A stretch of DNA of 9,145 bases. It comes from Chloroflexota bacterium (GTDB lineage: Bacteria > Chloroflexota > Dehalococcoidia > SZUA-161). A model generated the notes under the pieces. That model saw nothing but the letters and a program-made list of their open reading frames with translations. It was not told the origin of the DNA and searched no databases. The stretch lies in the NCBI GenBank assembly GCA_030668425.1, contig DAOUTY010000056.1, forward strand, positions 1 to 9,145, read 5' to 3'. Every line of letters begins with the position of its first letter. Position 1 is the stretch's first letter. This document shows positions 1 to 6,551 of the stretch, piece after piece. The translations under genes were made by a program, and so were the position numbers.

Positions 1-56
1 ATAACTGGGAGCGCAACTATAGGCAGTTGAGCTTCCTATGTCAAGCTTTTTGTGTT
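1..56. repeat. Direct repeat copy A (promoter module)
   Basis: Positions 1-50 match 8951-9000 at 48 of 50 bases; the differences are at 12 (c versus a) and 24 (c versus t). The match continues for about six more bases if one inserted g in the right copy is allowed. The repeat carries a minus-strand promoter and two dyads: CAACT/AGTTG arms around the -10 and AGCTT/AAGCT arms around the -35. It begins at the window edge, so its true left end is unknown. Confidence 0.9.
16..44 (-). promoter_or_regulatory. Sigma70-type promoter facing out of the left edge
   Basis: On the minus strand TTGACA (39-44) and TATAGT (16-21) are separated by exactly 17 bases. The -35 matches the consensus fully and the -10 matches at five of six positions. 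A short A-tract lies just upstream of the -35. Transcription would start near position 9 and run left out of the window, so the gene served is not visible. An imperfect dyad, GGGAGCGCAACT (7-18) against AGTTGAGCTTCC (25-36), overlaps the -10 and spacer and could be an operator. Confidence 0.7.
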
Positions 57-65
57 GATAAGTAC

Positions 66-87
66 GTGACCAAAATGTGACCAAAAA
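66..87 (-). promoter_or_regulatory. Tandem GTGAC half-sites upstream of left promoter
   Basis: Two 11-base units (66-76 and 77-87) are identical except for their last base. Each begins with GTGAC, so the pattern is GTnAC-n6-GTnAC. The 11-bp period is that of tandem binding by winged-helix OmpR/PhoB-family regulators, and GTnAC is the core of the actinomycete GlnR half-site. Measured from the predicted start near position 9, the repeat is centred at about -65, a usual place for an activator. Binding by the regulator encoded at 8132-8806 is an inference. Confidence 0.45.
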
Positions 88-126
88 GGAGTGCCTGAAA
101 GGAAATCAGGAAATTTAATCGAAGCT

Positions 127-160
127 AAGGTCCACACGGGATTTTGTGCGGACCTTTTTT
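127..160 (+). terminator. Hairpin with T-tract, plus-strand orientation
   Basis: AAGGTCCACAC (127-137) pairs with GTGCGGACCTT (146-156), with one A-C mismatch and an 8-base loop. Six T residues (155-160) follow on the plus strand, the form of an intrinsic terminator for plus-strand transcripts. On the minus strand the stem is followed only by a loosely T-containing stretch, so it would be a weak terminator for carB. No plus-strand gene is visible to its left, which leaves its job unclear; it may act in both directions. Confidence 0.55.
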
Positions 161-258
161 CACTGGAAGGTAGAGGGCAATCAAGCGCAGAAACTAAAAA
201 AGGAATGTGTTTGCTGGTGGCAGCAATCAATCCATGTCCGTTCATCCACATCCATGAT

Positions 259-3200
259 CTAGCGGATGTCTGTATGGTATTCCTGCAAGCTTTTCACCAC
301 GCTGTGCCCCTGTCGGTACGCCGCGATCCCCTTGGCGGCCGACACCGCCGCCGCTGTGGTCGTGATGTACGGTACCCTGCATTTGATCGCTGCCTTCCTG
401 ATGTAGGAATCGTCCTCCGCGCTTAGCTTGCCGCTGGGAGTGTTAACCACCAATTGGATCTCGCCATCGTTGATCGCATCGACTATGTTGGGGCAGCCCT
501 CGTGCTGTTTCAGAATTGGCTCTGCATCGATGTCGTGCTCGGCAAGGTACTGACGTGTTCCCGCAGTGGCCTTTAACTTGAATCCTAGTTCGGAAAAGCG
601 CCGGGCGACCTCAAGCGCGCGGGCCCGGTCGAGCTCGTTCACAGTAATCAGCACCGTGCCTTCGAGAGGCAACCGCTGCTTGGCCGCCTCTTGGGCCTTG
701 AAAAACGCAAGACCTGCGTTGTCCGCCATACCCAGCACCTCTCCCGTAGAGCGCATTTCGGGCCCTAGCAAGGGGTCCACTTCAGGGAACATGTCAAAGG
801 GGAAGACCGCCTCCTTGACTCCGAAATGGGGAATTGGCCTGCGTTGCAGGTTAAAGTCGCTCAGCTTCTTGCCCAGCATCACATGGGTCGCGATGCGCAC
901 CATCGGTATGTTGCATACCTTGCTCACCAGAGGCACTGTGCGACTTGCACGTGGATTTGCCTCCAGTACGTACACCCTGTCCTCATGGATAGCATACTGT
1001 ATGTTCATCAGTCCAATGACATTGAGCTCCACGGCAATCTTCCTCGTGTACTCTTCGATGGTGTCAATGTGCTTCTGCGGGATGCTGACCGGGGGGATGA
1101 TACAGGCAGAATCGCCGGAGTGAATGCCAGCGAGTTCGATGTGCTCCATCACCGCAGGCACAAAGGCGTCAGTCCCGTCAGCGATGGCATCGGCCTCAGC
1201 CTCGATGGCGTTGTCCAGAAACCTTTCGATAAGAATTGGACGTTCCGGTGATACATCCACCGCTGCTTCGACATACTCACGCAGCATTTCATCGTCGTGG
1301 ATAACCTTCATCGCACGCCCGCCGAGAACGTATGAGGGGCGTACGATCAACGGGTATCCTATCTCACGAGCAACTGCGAAAGCCTCGTCCAAATCGCTAG
1401 CCATGCCTGATTCCGGAACGGGGATATTCAGTTCTTTCATGATCCCTCTAAACCTATCGCGGTCTTCGGCAAGGTCGATGGTCTCTGGACTAGTGCCGAG
1501 AATCCTTACACCCGCAGACTCCAGCTCAGCGGCTATGTTAAGGGGTGTCTGCCCGCCGAACTGACAGATGACGCCCTCTGGCTTCTCCTTCTCATAGATA
1601 GCGAGGACATCCTCCACAGTAAGCGGTTCGAAGTATAGCTTGTCCGACGTGTCGTAGTCGGTGGACACCGTCTCCGGATTGGAGTTGACCATTATGCTCT
1701 TGAACCCTGCCTCCTGCAGCGCCCAAGCTGAGTGTACGCTACAGTAATCGAACTCGATGCCCTGCCCAATTCGTATCGGTCCTGACCCGATAACCATCGC
1801 CTTGCGTTCTACGATGCGCTCGGACTCGTTCTCAGACTCGTAGGTGCTGTAGAAGTACGGAGTCTCGGCGTCGAACTCGGCAGCGCAGGTGTCAACCATC
1901 TTGTATACCGGAAGTATTCCCCAACTGTGTCGAATTCGCCTCAACTGCTCGGGAAGTCTGTCAGCGAGGGTTCCGAGCTGCTCGTCGGAGAAACCAAGTC
2001 GCTTGGCATCACGCAGCAACTCCGGAGTCAAGGTCTCCGAGAGCAAGCGCTTCTCCATATCCACTATGTTCTGGAATTTCTCCATGAACCAGGGGTCGAT
2101 GCCAGTACTACAGCACAGGTCCTCGACCTTCGCTCCCCGTCTCAGCAATGCCATTAGCGCCCACAGCCTGAGGTCGTTCGGTTGCACAGGATAGGAGTCG
2201 CCGTCTTTCCATCGCGGGTCCTCCCACAGCAGCGACTTGTTGCCGATCTCGAGCGACCTTACGGCCTTCTGCAGCGCTGCTTCAAAGCAGCGGTCTATGG
2301 CCATGGCCTCGCCTGTGGACTTCATCTGGGTACCAATTGAGCGGTCGCCAGACGAGAACTTATCGAAGGGCCAGCGAGGCATCTTGACTACGACATAGTC
2401 TATGGTCGGCTCGAAAGCAGCCGTAGTCTTGCCAGTGACCTGATTGGCGATCTCGTCCAGGCGTCTGCCAACAGCAATCTTGGCCGCCACGCGTGCGATA
2501 GGATACCCGGTCGCTTTGCTCGCCAGGGCAGAACTTCGGCTTACACGTGGATTAACCTCAATTACGTAATAAGGATTCTCTTTACCTTCCCTTGTTTCTA
2601 TCACCGGGCTGGGTTTCAGCGCGAACTGGACGTTACAGCCCCCCTCGATACCGAGAGCCCGGATTATCTTGATGCTGGCGGAGCGCAGCATCTGATACTC
2701 TTTGTCGGTCAAAGTCTGGCTGGGCGCGACTACTATGGAGTCCCCGGTGTGCACCCCCATGGGGTCGATATTCTCCATGCAGCATACGGTAATGCAGGTA
2801 TCGGCGGCATCCCGCATCACCTCGTACTCAATCTCCTTCCAGCCAACCAGGCATTCCTCAATTAGTACTTGGCTTATCCGGCTGGCGGCAAGCCCCGTAA
2901 AGGAAATCTCGTCCAGTTCCTGCCATGTCCTGGCGATGCCGCCTCCGGTGCCACCAAGGGTATAGGCAGGACGTATAACGACTGGGAGGCCAATAGCCCT
3001 GGCAACCTGTCTTGCCTCTTCAATAGTATTTACCGTTGCACTCTCTGGCACTGGCTCGCCGATACTCATCAGCATTTGCTTGAACATCTCCCGGTCTTCC
3101 GCCTTGCGTATGGTTTCTATAGGGGTACCTAAAGATCGTACGGCATACTTATCAAGGATACCTGCGTCAGCGATCTCGACAGCAAGGTTTAACCCGGTCT

Positions 3201-3468
3201 GGCCACCGAGAGTGGGGAGTAGGCCATCTGGACGTTCACGGGCTATGATCTGCTCTACCACATCCACTGTCAGTGGTTCTATATAGACAATATCTGCGAT
3301 ACCTTGGTCAGTCATGATAGTTGCGGGATTGGAATTGACCAATACCGAAGTCACACTCTCTTCCCTAAGGGCGCGGCACGCCTGCGCTCCTGAGTAGTCG
3401 AACTCTGCCGCCTGCCCTATGACTATCGGGCCCGAGCCAATGACGAGGACTTTCGAAGGTTTTAACAC
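259..3468 (-). CDS. carB: Carbamoyl-phosphate synthase large subunit
   Basis: Makes carbamoyl phosphate from bicarbonate, two ATP and ammonia channelled from CarA, for pyrimidine and arginine synthesis. The 1069 residues are the normal full length, with both halves in one chain. The first half has a GSGPIVIGQAAEFDYSG loop (11-27), LVNSNPATIMTD (43-54), a glycine-rich ATP-grasp loop (171-177) and EVNPRVSRSS (304-313). The oligomerisation region lies around 400-550. The second half repeats the pattern: GSGPIRIGQGIEFDYCS (561-577), MVNSNPETVSTD (593-604) and EANPRASRT (836-844). The C-terminal MGS-like allosteric domain is at about 934-1069, with TAGT (968-971) and VVNTPSG (1007-1013). The start is GTG at 3468; the nearest SD-like AGGA (3483-3486) is 14 bases upstream, so initiation may be weak or coupled to carA. 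The gap to carA is 77 bases. Both active sites look intact. Confidence 0.97.
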   Translation of the reverse strand: MLKPSKVLVIGSGPIVIGQAAEFDYSGAQACRALREESVTSVLVNSNPATIMTDQGIADIVYIEPLTVDVVEQIIARERPDGLLPTLGGQTGLNLAVEIADAGILDKYAVRSLGTPIETIRKAEDREMFKQMLMSIGEPVPESATVNTIEEARQVARAIGLPVVIRPAYTLGGTGGGIARTWQELDEISFTGLAASRISQVLIEECLVGWKEIEYEVMRDAADTCITVCCMENIDPMGVHTGDSIVVAPSQTLTDKEYQMLRSASIKIIRALGIEGGCNVQFALKPSPVIETREGKENPYYVIEVNPRVSRSSALASKATGYPIARVAAKIAVGRRLDEIANQVTGKTTAAFEPTIDYVVVKMPRWPFDKFSSGDRSIGTQMKSTGEAMAIDRCFEAALQKAVRSLEIGNKSLLWEDPRWKDGDSYPVQPNDLRLWALMALLRRGAKVEDLCCSTGIDPWFMEKFQNIVDMEKRLLSETLTPELLRDAKRLGFSDEQLGTLADRLPEQLRRIRHSWGILPVYKMVDTCAAEFDAETPYFYSTYESENESERIVERKAMVIGSGPIRIGQGIEFDYCSVHSAWALQEAGFKSIMVNSNPETVSTDYDTSDKLYFEPLTVEDVLAIYEKEKPEGVICQFGGQTPLNIAAELESAGVRILGTSPETIDLAEDRDRFRGIMKELNIPVPESGMASDLDEAFAVAREIGYPLIVRPSYVLGGRAMKVIHDDEMLREYVEAAVDVSPERPILIERFLDNAIEAEADAIADGTDAFVPAVMEHIELAGIHSGDSACIIPPVSIPQKHIDTIEEYTRKIAVELNVIGLMNIQYAIHEDRVYVLEANPRASRTVPLVSKVCNIPMVRIATHVMLGKKLSDFNLQRRPIPHFGVKEAVFPFDMFPEVDPLLGPEMRSTGEVLGMADNAGLAFFKAQEAAKQRLPLEGTVLITVNELDRARALEVARRFSELGFKLKATAGTRQYLAEHDIDAEPILKQHEGCPNIVDAINDGEIQLVVNTPSGKLSAEDDSYIRKAAIKCRVPYITTTAAAVSAAKGIAAYRQGHSVVKSLQEYHTDIR

Positions 3469-3545
3469 TATGGTATTTGTTTTCCTTTCTGACTCCTAAC
3501 GAAGTAAAACCCTGTGCCGACAGGTAGAATCCTGAGATGCCATTT
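3469..3545 (-). other. carA-carB intergenic gap with small hairpin
   Basis: This 77-base gap holds a short perfect hairpin, CCTGT (3511-3515) with ACAGG (3520-3524) and a 4-base loop. On the minus strand it is followed by GTTTTACTTC. The stem is only 5 bp, so it may weakly attenuate transcription between carA and carB or do nothing. Two SD-like sequences (AGGAG at 3493-3497 and AGGA at 3483-3486) lie farther from the carB start than is usual. Confidence 0.25.
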
Positions 3546-4643
3546 TTAAGTGACCCCGCACATCGACTCTACGAACTTTTCAAAGAGGTACATATTGTCT
3601 TGAGGCCCAGGAGATGCCTCTGAATGATACTGGATGGCAAATATGGGTAGCTCACTATGCCGGAGGCCCTCAACAGTACCGTCGTTGAGGTTGACATGGC
3701 TTATTTCGAGGCCATTGCTCACTGTATCCGCATCAACGGCGAATCCGTGATTCTGAGCCGTAATACAGATCCTGCCGGTGTCCATTTCGCGAACTGGATG
3801 GTTTGCACCCCGGTGGCCAAATTTCAACTTGAAGGTTTTGGCACCGAAGGCGCGCCCTATCAATTGAAGGCCGAGACATATCCCCATCATTGGCGTACGT
3901 CCAACCAGGCCACGTATGGTTTCTACTACGTAATTCAGCAGCAGCGGGTCACCCGGACCTGGAGACAGCAGGACACCATCCGGCTTTAGATCGAGTACCT
4001 CCCCCGCACCAATTCTGCAGGGCACGACCGTAATCCTGCAACCCATGCTCTGCAGAATGCGTAAAATGTTATACTTCAGCCCGCAATCGATGACCACTAC
4101 ATGATGAGCATTCTGCCGTTCCAGACCCGGCATAGAGTCCCATTCGTACACGGCTTCGGTACTTACCCCCTTGACGAAATCAACATCATCGTAGCGTGGC
4201 ATCTTTTCTAGCTGTTCTAGCGCTTCTCTCGAGGTCATCTCAGATGTAATGATACCCATCCTCACCCCTGCCGAGCGTATCTTCCGCGTGAGAGAACGGG
4301 TATCAACTCCACTTATTCCAGTGATGCCAGCTTCAGTGAGAAACTCTCCCAATGTACTATTGCTTTGCCAATGACTGGGTCTATCACAGTCCTCACGAAC
4401 CACAAATCCGCTTACCTGGACGCGCTTTGACTCAAAATCCTCAGTATTTATTCCGTAGTTGCCGATAAGTGGATAAGTAAGGACTACGATCTGGCCTGAA
4501 TAAGAGGGGTCGGTGAGGATCTCCTGGTATCCGGTCATGCTGGTATTGAATACCACCTCACCATAGCTCTGAACATTGGCGCCAAGGGAATGCCCCTCGT
4601 AGACCGAACCGTCTTCCAGGGCCAAAATTGCCTTTTTAAGCAA
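3546..4643 (-). CDS. carA: Carbamoyl-phosphate synthase small (glutaminase) subunit
   Basis: Hydrolyses glutamine and passes ammonia to CarB. The 365 residues are a normal CarA length. The N-terminal CPSase domain (about 1-150) includes the conserved VFNTSMTGYQEILTDPSY stretch (31-48) and SGVDTR (111-116). The class I glutamine amidotransferase domain (about 180-360) has LSPGPGDP (226-233), the nucleophile elbow GICLGLQ with Cys256, and the His340/Glu342 pair in YHSEASPGP. Two positions differ from the commonest form: Leu259 where GICLGHQ or GICLGNQ is usual, and Ser341 where YHPEASPGP is usual. The catalytic triad itself is kept. The start is TTG at 4643, supported by AGGAG 7 bases upstream and the typical MLKKAIL-like opening. 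It pairs with carB downstream and draws on glutamine made by the upstream glnA. Confidence 0.97.
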   Translation of the reverse strand: MLKKAILALEDGSVYEGHSLGANVQSYGEVVFNTSMTGYQEILTDPSYSGQIVVLTYPLIGNYGINTEDFESKRVQVSGFVVREDCDRPSHWQSNSTLGEFLTEAGITGISGVDTRSLTRKIRSAGVRMGIITSEMTSREALEQLEKMPRYDDVDFVKGVSTEAVYEWDSMPGLERQNAHHVVVIDCGLKYNILRILQSMGCRITVVPCRIGAGEVLDLKPDGVLLSPGPGDPLLLNYVVETIRGLVGRTPMMGICLGLQLIGRAFGAKTFKLKFGHRGANHPVREMDTGRICITAQNHGFAVDADTVSNGLEISHVNLNDGTVEGLRHSELPIFAIQYHSEASPGPQDNMYLFEKFVESMCGVT

Positions 4644-4650
4644 TGCTTGA

Positions 4651-4655
4651 CTCCT
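4651..4655 (-). promoter_or_regulatory. Ribosome binding site fixing the TTG start of carA
   Basis: AGGAG on the minus strand, 7 bases before TTG (4643-4641). No ATG or GTG lies at a comparable distance in frame, so this site decides the start. Confidence 0.7.
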
Positions 4656-4692
4656 ATTCTTAATATTTCAGATTTAGCTGCACCAAACAACC

Positions 4693-4806
4693 TTACTTCA
4701 GTATGAATCGTTCATACATATTCTTGATTCGGCATGCAAGGACTCCCAACCAAATCCAGCATGCCGCCTTAAGTAATGCTGATCGAACCTGCCTGGTAAA
4801 TTCCAT
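4693..4806 (-). CDS. Possible 37-residue small ORF after glnA
   Basis: The ATG (4806-4804) directly follows the glnA stop (TGAATG), so translation could be coupled by reinitiation. The predicted peptide starts MEFTRQVRSALLKAA, has a short hydrophobic stretch (CWIWLGVLAC) and ends in a basic segment. There is no separate SD site and I recognise no family. The reading frame runs through the inverted repeats at 4701-4717 and 4730-4766, so these 114 bases may instead be an untranslated control region for carA. It could be a leader peptide, a small membrane peptide, or chance. Confidence 0.2.
   Translation of the reverse strand: MEFTRQVRSALLKAACWIWLGVLACRIKNMYERFILK
4701..4717. promoter_or_regulatory. 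Perfect 17-bp palindrome upstream of carA, putative operator
   Basis: GTATGAATCGTTCATAC has two perfect 7-bp arms around TCG. It lies 58 bases upstream of the carA start. A weak candidate -10, TATGAA on the minus strand, falls in its right-hand arm, 17 bases after TTGCAT. The arms resemble an arginine (ARG) box, but the centre is 3 bases shorter than the ArgR spacing, so I do not assign ArgR. The regulator is unknown; arginine or pyrimidine control would suit carAB. Confidence 0.45.
4730..4766. repeat. 8-bp inverted repeat in glnA-carA gap
   Basis: CGGCATGC (4730-4737) and GCATGCCG (4759-4766) are perfect inverted copies, 21 bases apart. The transcript could form a hairpin downstream of glnA, but no T-tract follows on either strand, so it is not a standard intrinsic terminator. 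It may protect the glnA 3' end or be part of carA control. Confidence 0.4.
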
Positions 4807-6150
4807 TCATAAAATTGGAAGATATTTACCAAGTTCATAATCAGTCACCTGAGACCGGTATTGATCCCACTCAATCTTCTTGTTCTTGACAAATGCATCG
4901 AAAACGTGGTCGCCCAGGGCTTTGCGCACGACCTCACTCTTTTCGGTGAGCTGGACGGCCTCAATAAGGCTGCCGGGTAGAGTCCCTATTCCCCTTCTTT
5001 CCCGCTCTTCTTCGTTCATCTCATAAACGTTCTCTTCCACAGGCTCTGGGACTTCGTAGCCCTTCTCGATGCCTTCAAGCCCGGCGGCTAGCATTACGCT
5101 GAAGACGAGATAGGGGTTGCAGGCGTGGTCGGGTGACCTGTACTCAATCCGCGTGGACTTCTCCTTGCCCGGCTGGTATTCGGGGACTCTGATCAGATCG
5201 GAGCGGTTGCGCTTGGCCCAGGAAAGATAGACGGGGGCCTCGTAACCTGGAACCAACCGTTTGTAGGAGTTAACCCACTGGTTGGTGACGGATGTGATTT
5301 CGGGACCATGCTTCAGCAGGCCAGCCACATAGCTCTTGGCTACCTTGGAGAGGTTATACTCATCGCTGGCATCGAAGAAGGCGTTTTGCCCTTCTTCGAA
5401 CAGCGACTGGTGTACGTGCATGCCGCTGCCATTGATACCGAACACTGGTTTGGGCATGAATGTAGCGTAGACTCCGTGGCTCAGGGCTATCTGCTTGACT
5501 ACCAGGCGATAGGTCATCACGTTATCGGCCATGGTGAGGGCATCGGTGTACCGCATATCTATCTCATGCTGGCTGGGGGCAACCTCGTGATGCGAATACT
5601 CGACGCCAATGCCCATTTCCTCAAGGGTGAGCACCGTATCCCTCCTGAGGTCGGTGGCTGTATCCAGGGGGGTCATGTCGAAGTAGCCACCCGAGTCCAG
5701 TCCTTCCGTTCCGCTGGAGTCTTTAAAGTAGAAATACTCCAGCTCAGGCCCCACATAGAAGGTATAACCCTTTTCCGCTGCCCGCTTCAGGTTTTGCTTG
5801 AGGACGTATCTGGGGTCCCCTTCGAATGGGTCACCTCCGGGTCTCAGGATATCGCAAAACATGCGGGCTACGGCATGGTGCTCCTTTGGTCTCCACGGAA
5901 GCAATTGGAAGGTATCAGGATCGGGGAGGGCCACCATATCGCTCTCGTCGATTCGGGCGAACCCCTGTATAGAGGAGCCGTCGAAACCCATCCCCTGCTC
6001 CAGGGCGTTTCCCAGTTCCTCCACGGTGATGGCGAAGCTCTTGAGCATTCCCAGGATATCTGTGAACCAGAGCCTGATGAACTTTACGTCATGCTCCTTC
6101 GCCGTCTTGAGGACGTACTCCTTGCCTTCTTCCCTGCTTTTAGTTGCCAT
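4807..6150 (-). CDS. glnA: Glutamine synthetase type I, alpha subtype
   Basis: Makes glutamine from glutamate, ammonium and ATP in the cytoplasm as a dodecamer. At 447 residues it is close to the GSI-alpha length. Visible are the N-terminal beta-grasp with FDGSSIQGF (56-64), the metal-binding GPELEYF (134-140) and HHEV (187-190), NGSGMHVHQS (240-249) and IEYRSPDHACNPY (335-347). The Tyr adenylylation motif of GSI-beta (NLYDLP-like) and its insertion are absent; the equivalent region reads ENVYEMNEEER. Regulation by adenylylation is therefore unlikely. Arg66 in GFARIDESDM sits where the feedback-inhibition arginine of Bacillus GS lies, which suggests direct glutamine feedback. SD AAGGAGG (6157-6163) is 6 bases before ATG. 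The gap to glnB is 32 bases, which fits one transcript with amt and glnB. Confidence 0.97.
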   Translation of the reverse strand: MATKSREEGKEYVLKTAKEHDVKFIRLWFTDILGMLKSFAITVEELGNALEQGMGFDGSSIQGFARIDESDMVALPDPDTFQLLPWRPKEHHAVARMFCDILRPGGDPFEGDPRYVLKQNLKRAAEKGYTFYVGPELEYFYFKDSSGTEGLDSGGYFDMTPLDTATDLRRDTVLTLEEMGIGVEYSHHEVAPSQHEIDMRYTDALTMADNVMTYRLVVKQIALSHGVYATFMPKPVFGINGSGMHVHQSLFEEGQNAFFDASDEYNLSKVAKSYVAGLLKHGPEITSVTNQWVNSYKRLVPGYEAPVYLSWAKRNRSDLIRVPEYQPGKEKSTRIEYRSPDHACNPYLVFSVMLAAGLEGIEKGYEVPEPVEENVYEMNEEERERRGIGTLPGSLIEAVQLTEKSEVVRKALGDHVFDAFVKNKKIEWDQYRSQVTDYELGKYLPIL

Positions 6151-6182
6151 TTTAGGCCTCCTTTTTTATTTATTCTAGATGG

Positions 6183-6521
6183 CTAGATGGCATTTATGCC
6201 CTCGTCTCCAGTCCTGACACGTACAGCGGTCTCAACAGGCAGGACGAATATCTTTCCGTCCCCCATCTCACCCGTCCTGGCTTCTCTGACGATGGCGTTC
6301 AGCGTCTTGCCCACATCTTCGTCGAGGACCACGATCTCGATCTTTACCTTGGACAACAACTCTACCTTGTATTCCTGCCCCCTCCATTGCTGGGTTAGCC
6401 CCTTCTGTTTGCCGTGGCCTTTGATATCAGAGATGGTTATGCCAGGATACCCCAGCTCCTCCAAAGCCTCTCTAACCACCCGTAGCTTCTCGGGGCGGAT
6501 TATGGCTTCAATCTTCTTCAT
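6183..6521 (-). CDS. glnB: P-II nitrogen regulatory protein
   Basis: A trimeric signal protein that binds ATP/ADP and 2-oxoglutarate and adjusts nitrogen proteins to need. The 112 residues are the standard length. It opens with MKKIEAIIRPEKL. The T-loop region has GHGKQKGLTQQWRG (35-48) and Tyr51 in QEYKVELL, the residue uridylylated in proteobacteria. VKIEIVV (59-65) and the ATP-site TGEMGDGKIFVLPVE follow, and it ends with RTGDEGINAI. It sits between amt (30-base gap) and glnA (32-base gap). Amt linkage usually marks a GlnK-type protein that docks on the channel, so glnK would be an equally fair name. SD GAGGGGG lies a few bases before the ATG. No uridylyltransferase gene is present here, so whether Tyr51 is modified is unknown. 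Confidence 0.95.
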   Translation of the reverse strand: MKKIEAIIRPEKLRVVREALEELGYPGITISDIKGHGKQKGLTQQWRGQEYKVELLSKVKIEIVVLDEDVGKTLNAIVREARTGEMGDGKIFVLPVETAVRVRTGDEGINAI

Positions 6522-6551
6522 ATTCGTTGCCCCCTCTCGTTGTTTTAAGCT

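Noticed and set aside
62..115. Possible plus-strand gene end (frame reading RDQNVTKKECLKGNQEI then stop), like the tail of an integrase
   Set aside because: The same frame is closed by TGA and TAA at 56-61, just upstream, and no start with an SD precedes it.
36..251. A 71-codon minus-strand frame just after carB
   Set aside because: No SD site, no recognisable protein features, and it runs through the hairpin at 127-156, the tandem GTGAC repeat and the -35 of the left promoter. It is better explained as control DNA.
4701..4717. Assignment of the palindrome as an ArgR (ARG) box
   Set aside because: The TGAA and TTCA arms fit, but only 3 bases separate them rather than the 6 expected between these tetramers in the ArgR consensus.
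5308..6186. A 292-codon plus-strand frame opposite glnA
   Set aside because: It is antisense to a highly conserved enzyme, has no SD or family features, and arises from the codon bias of glnA.
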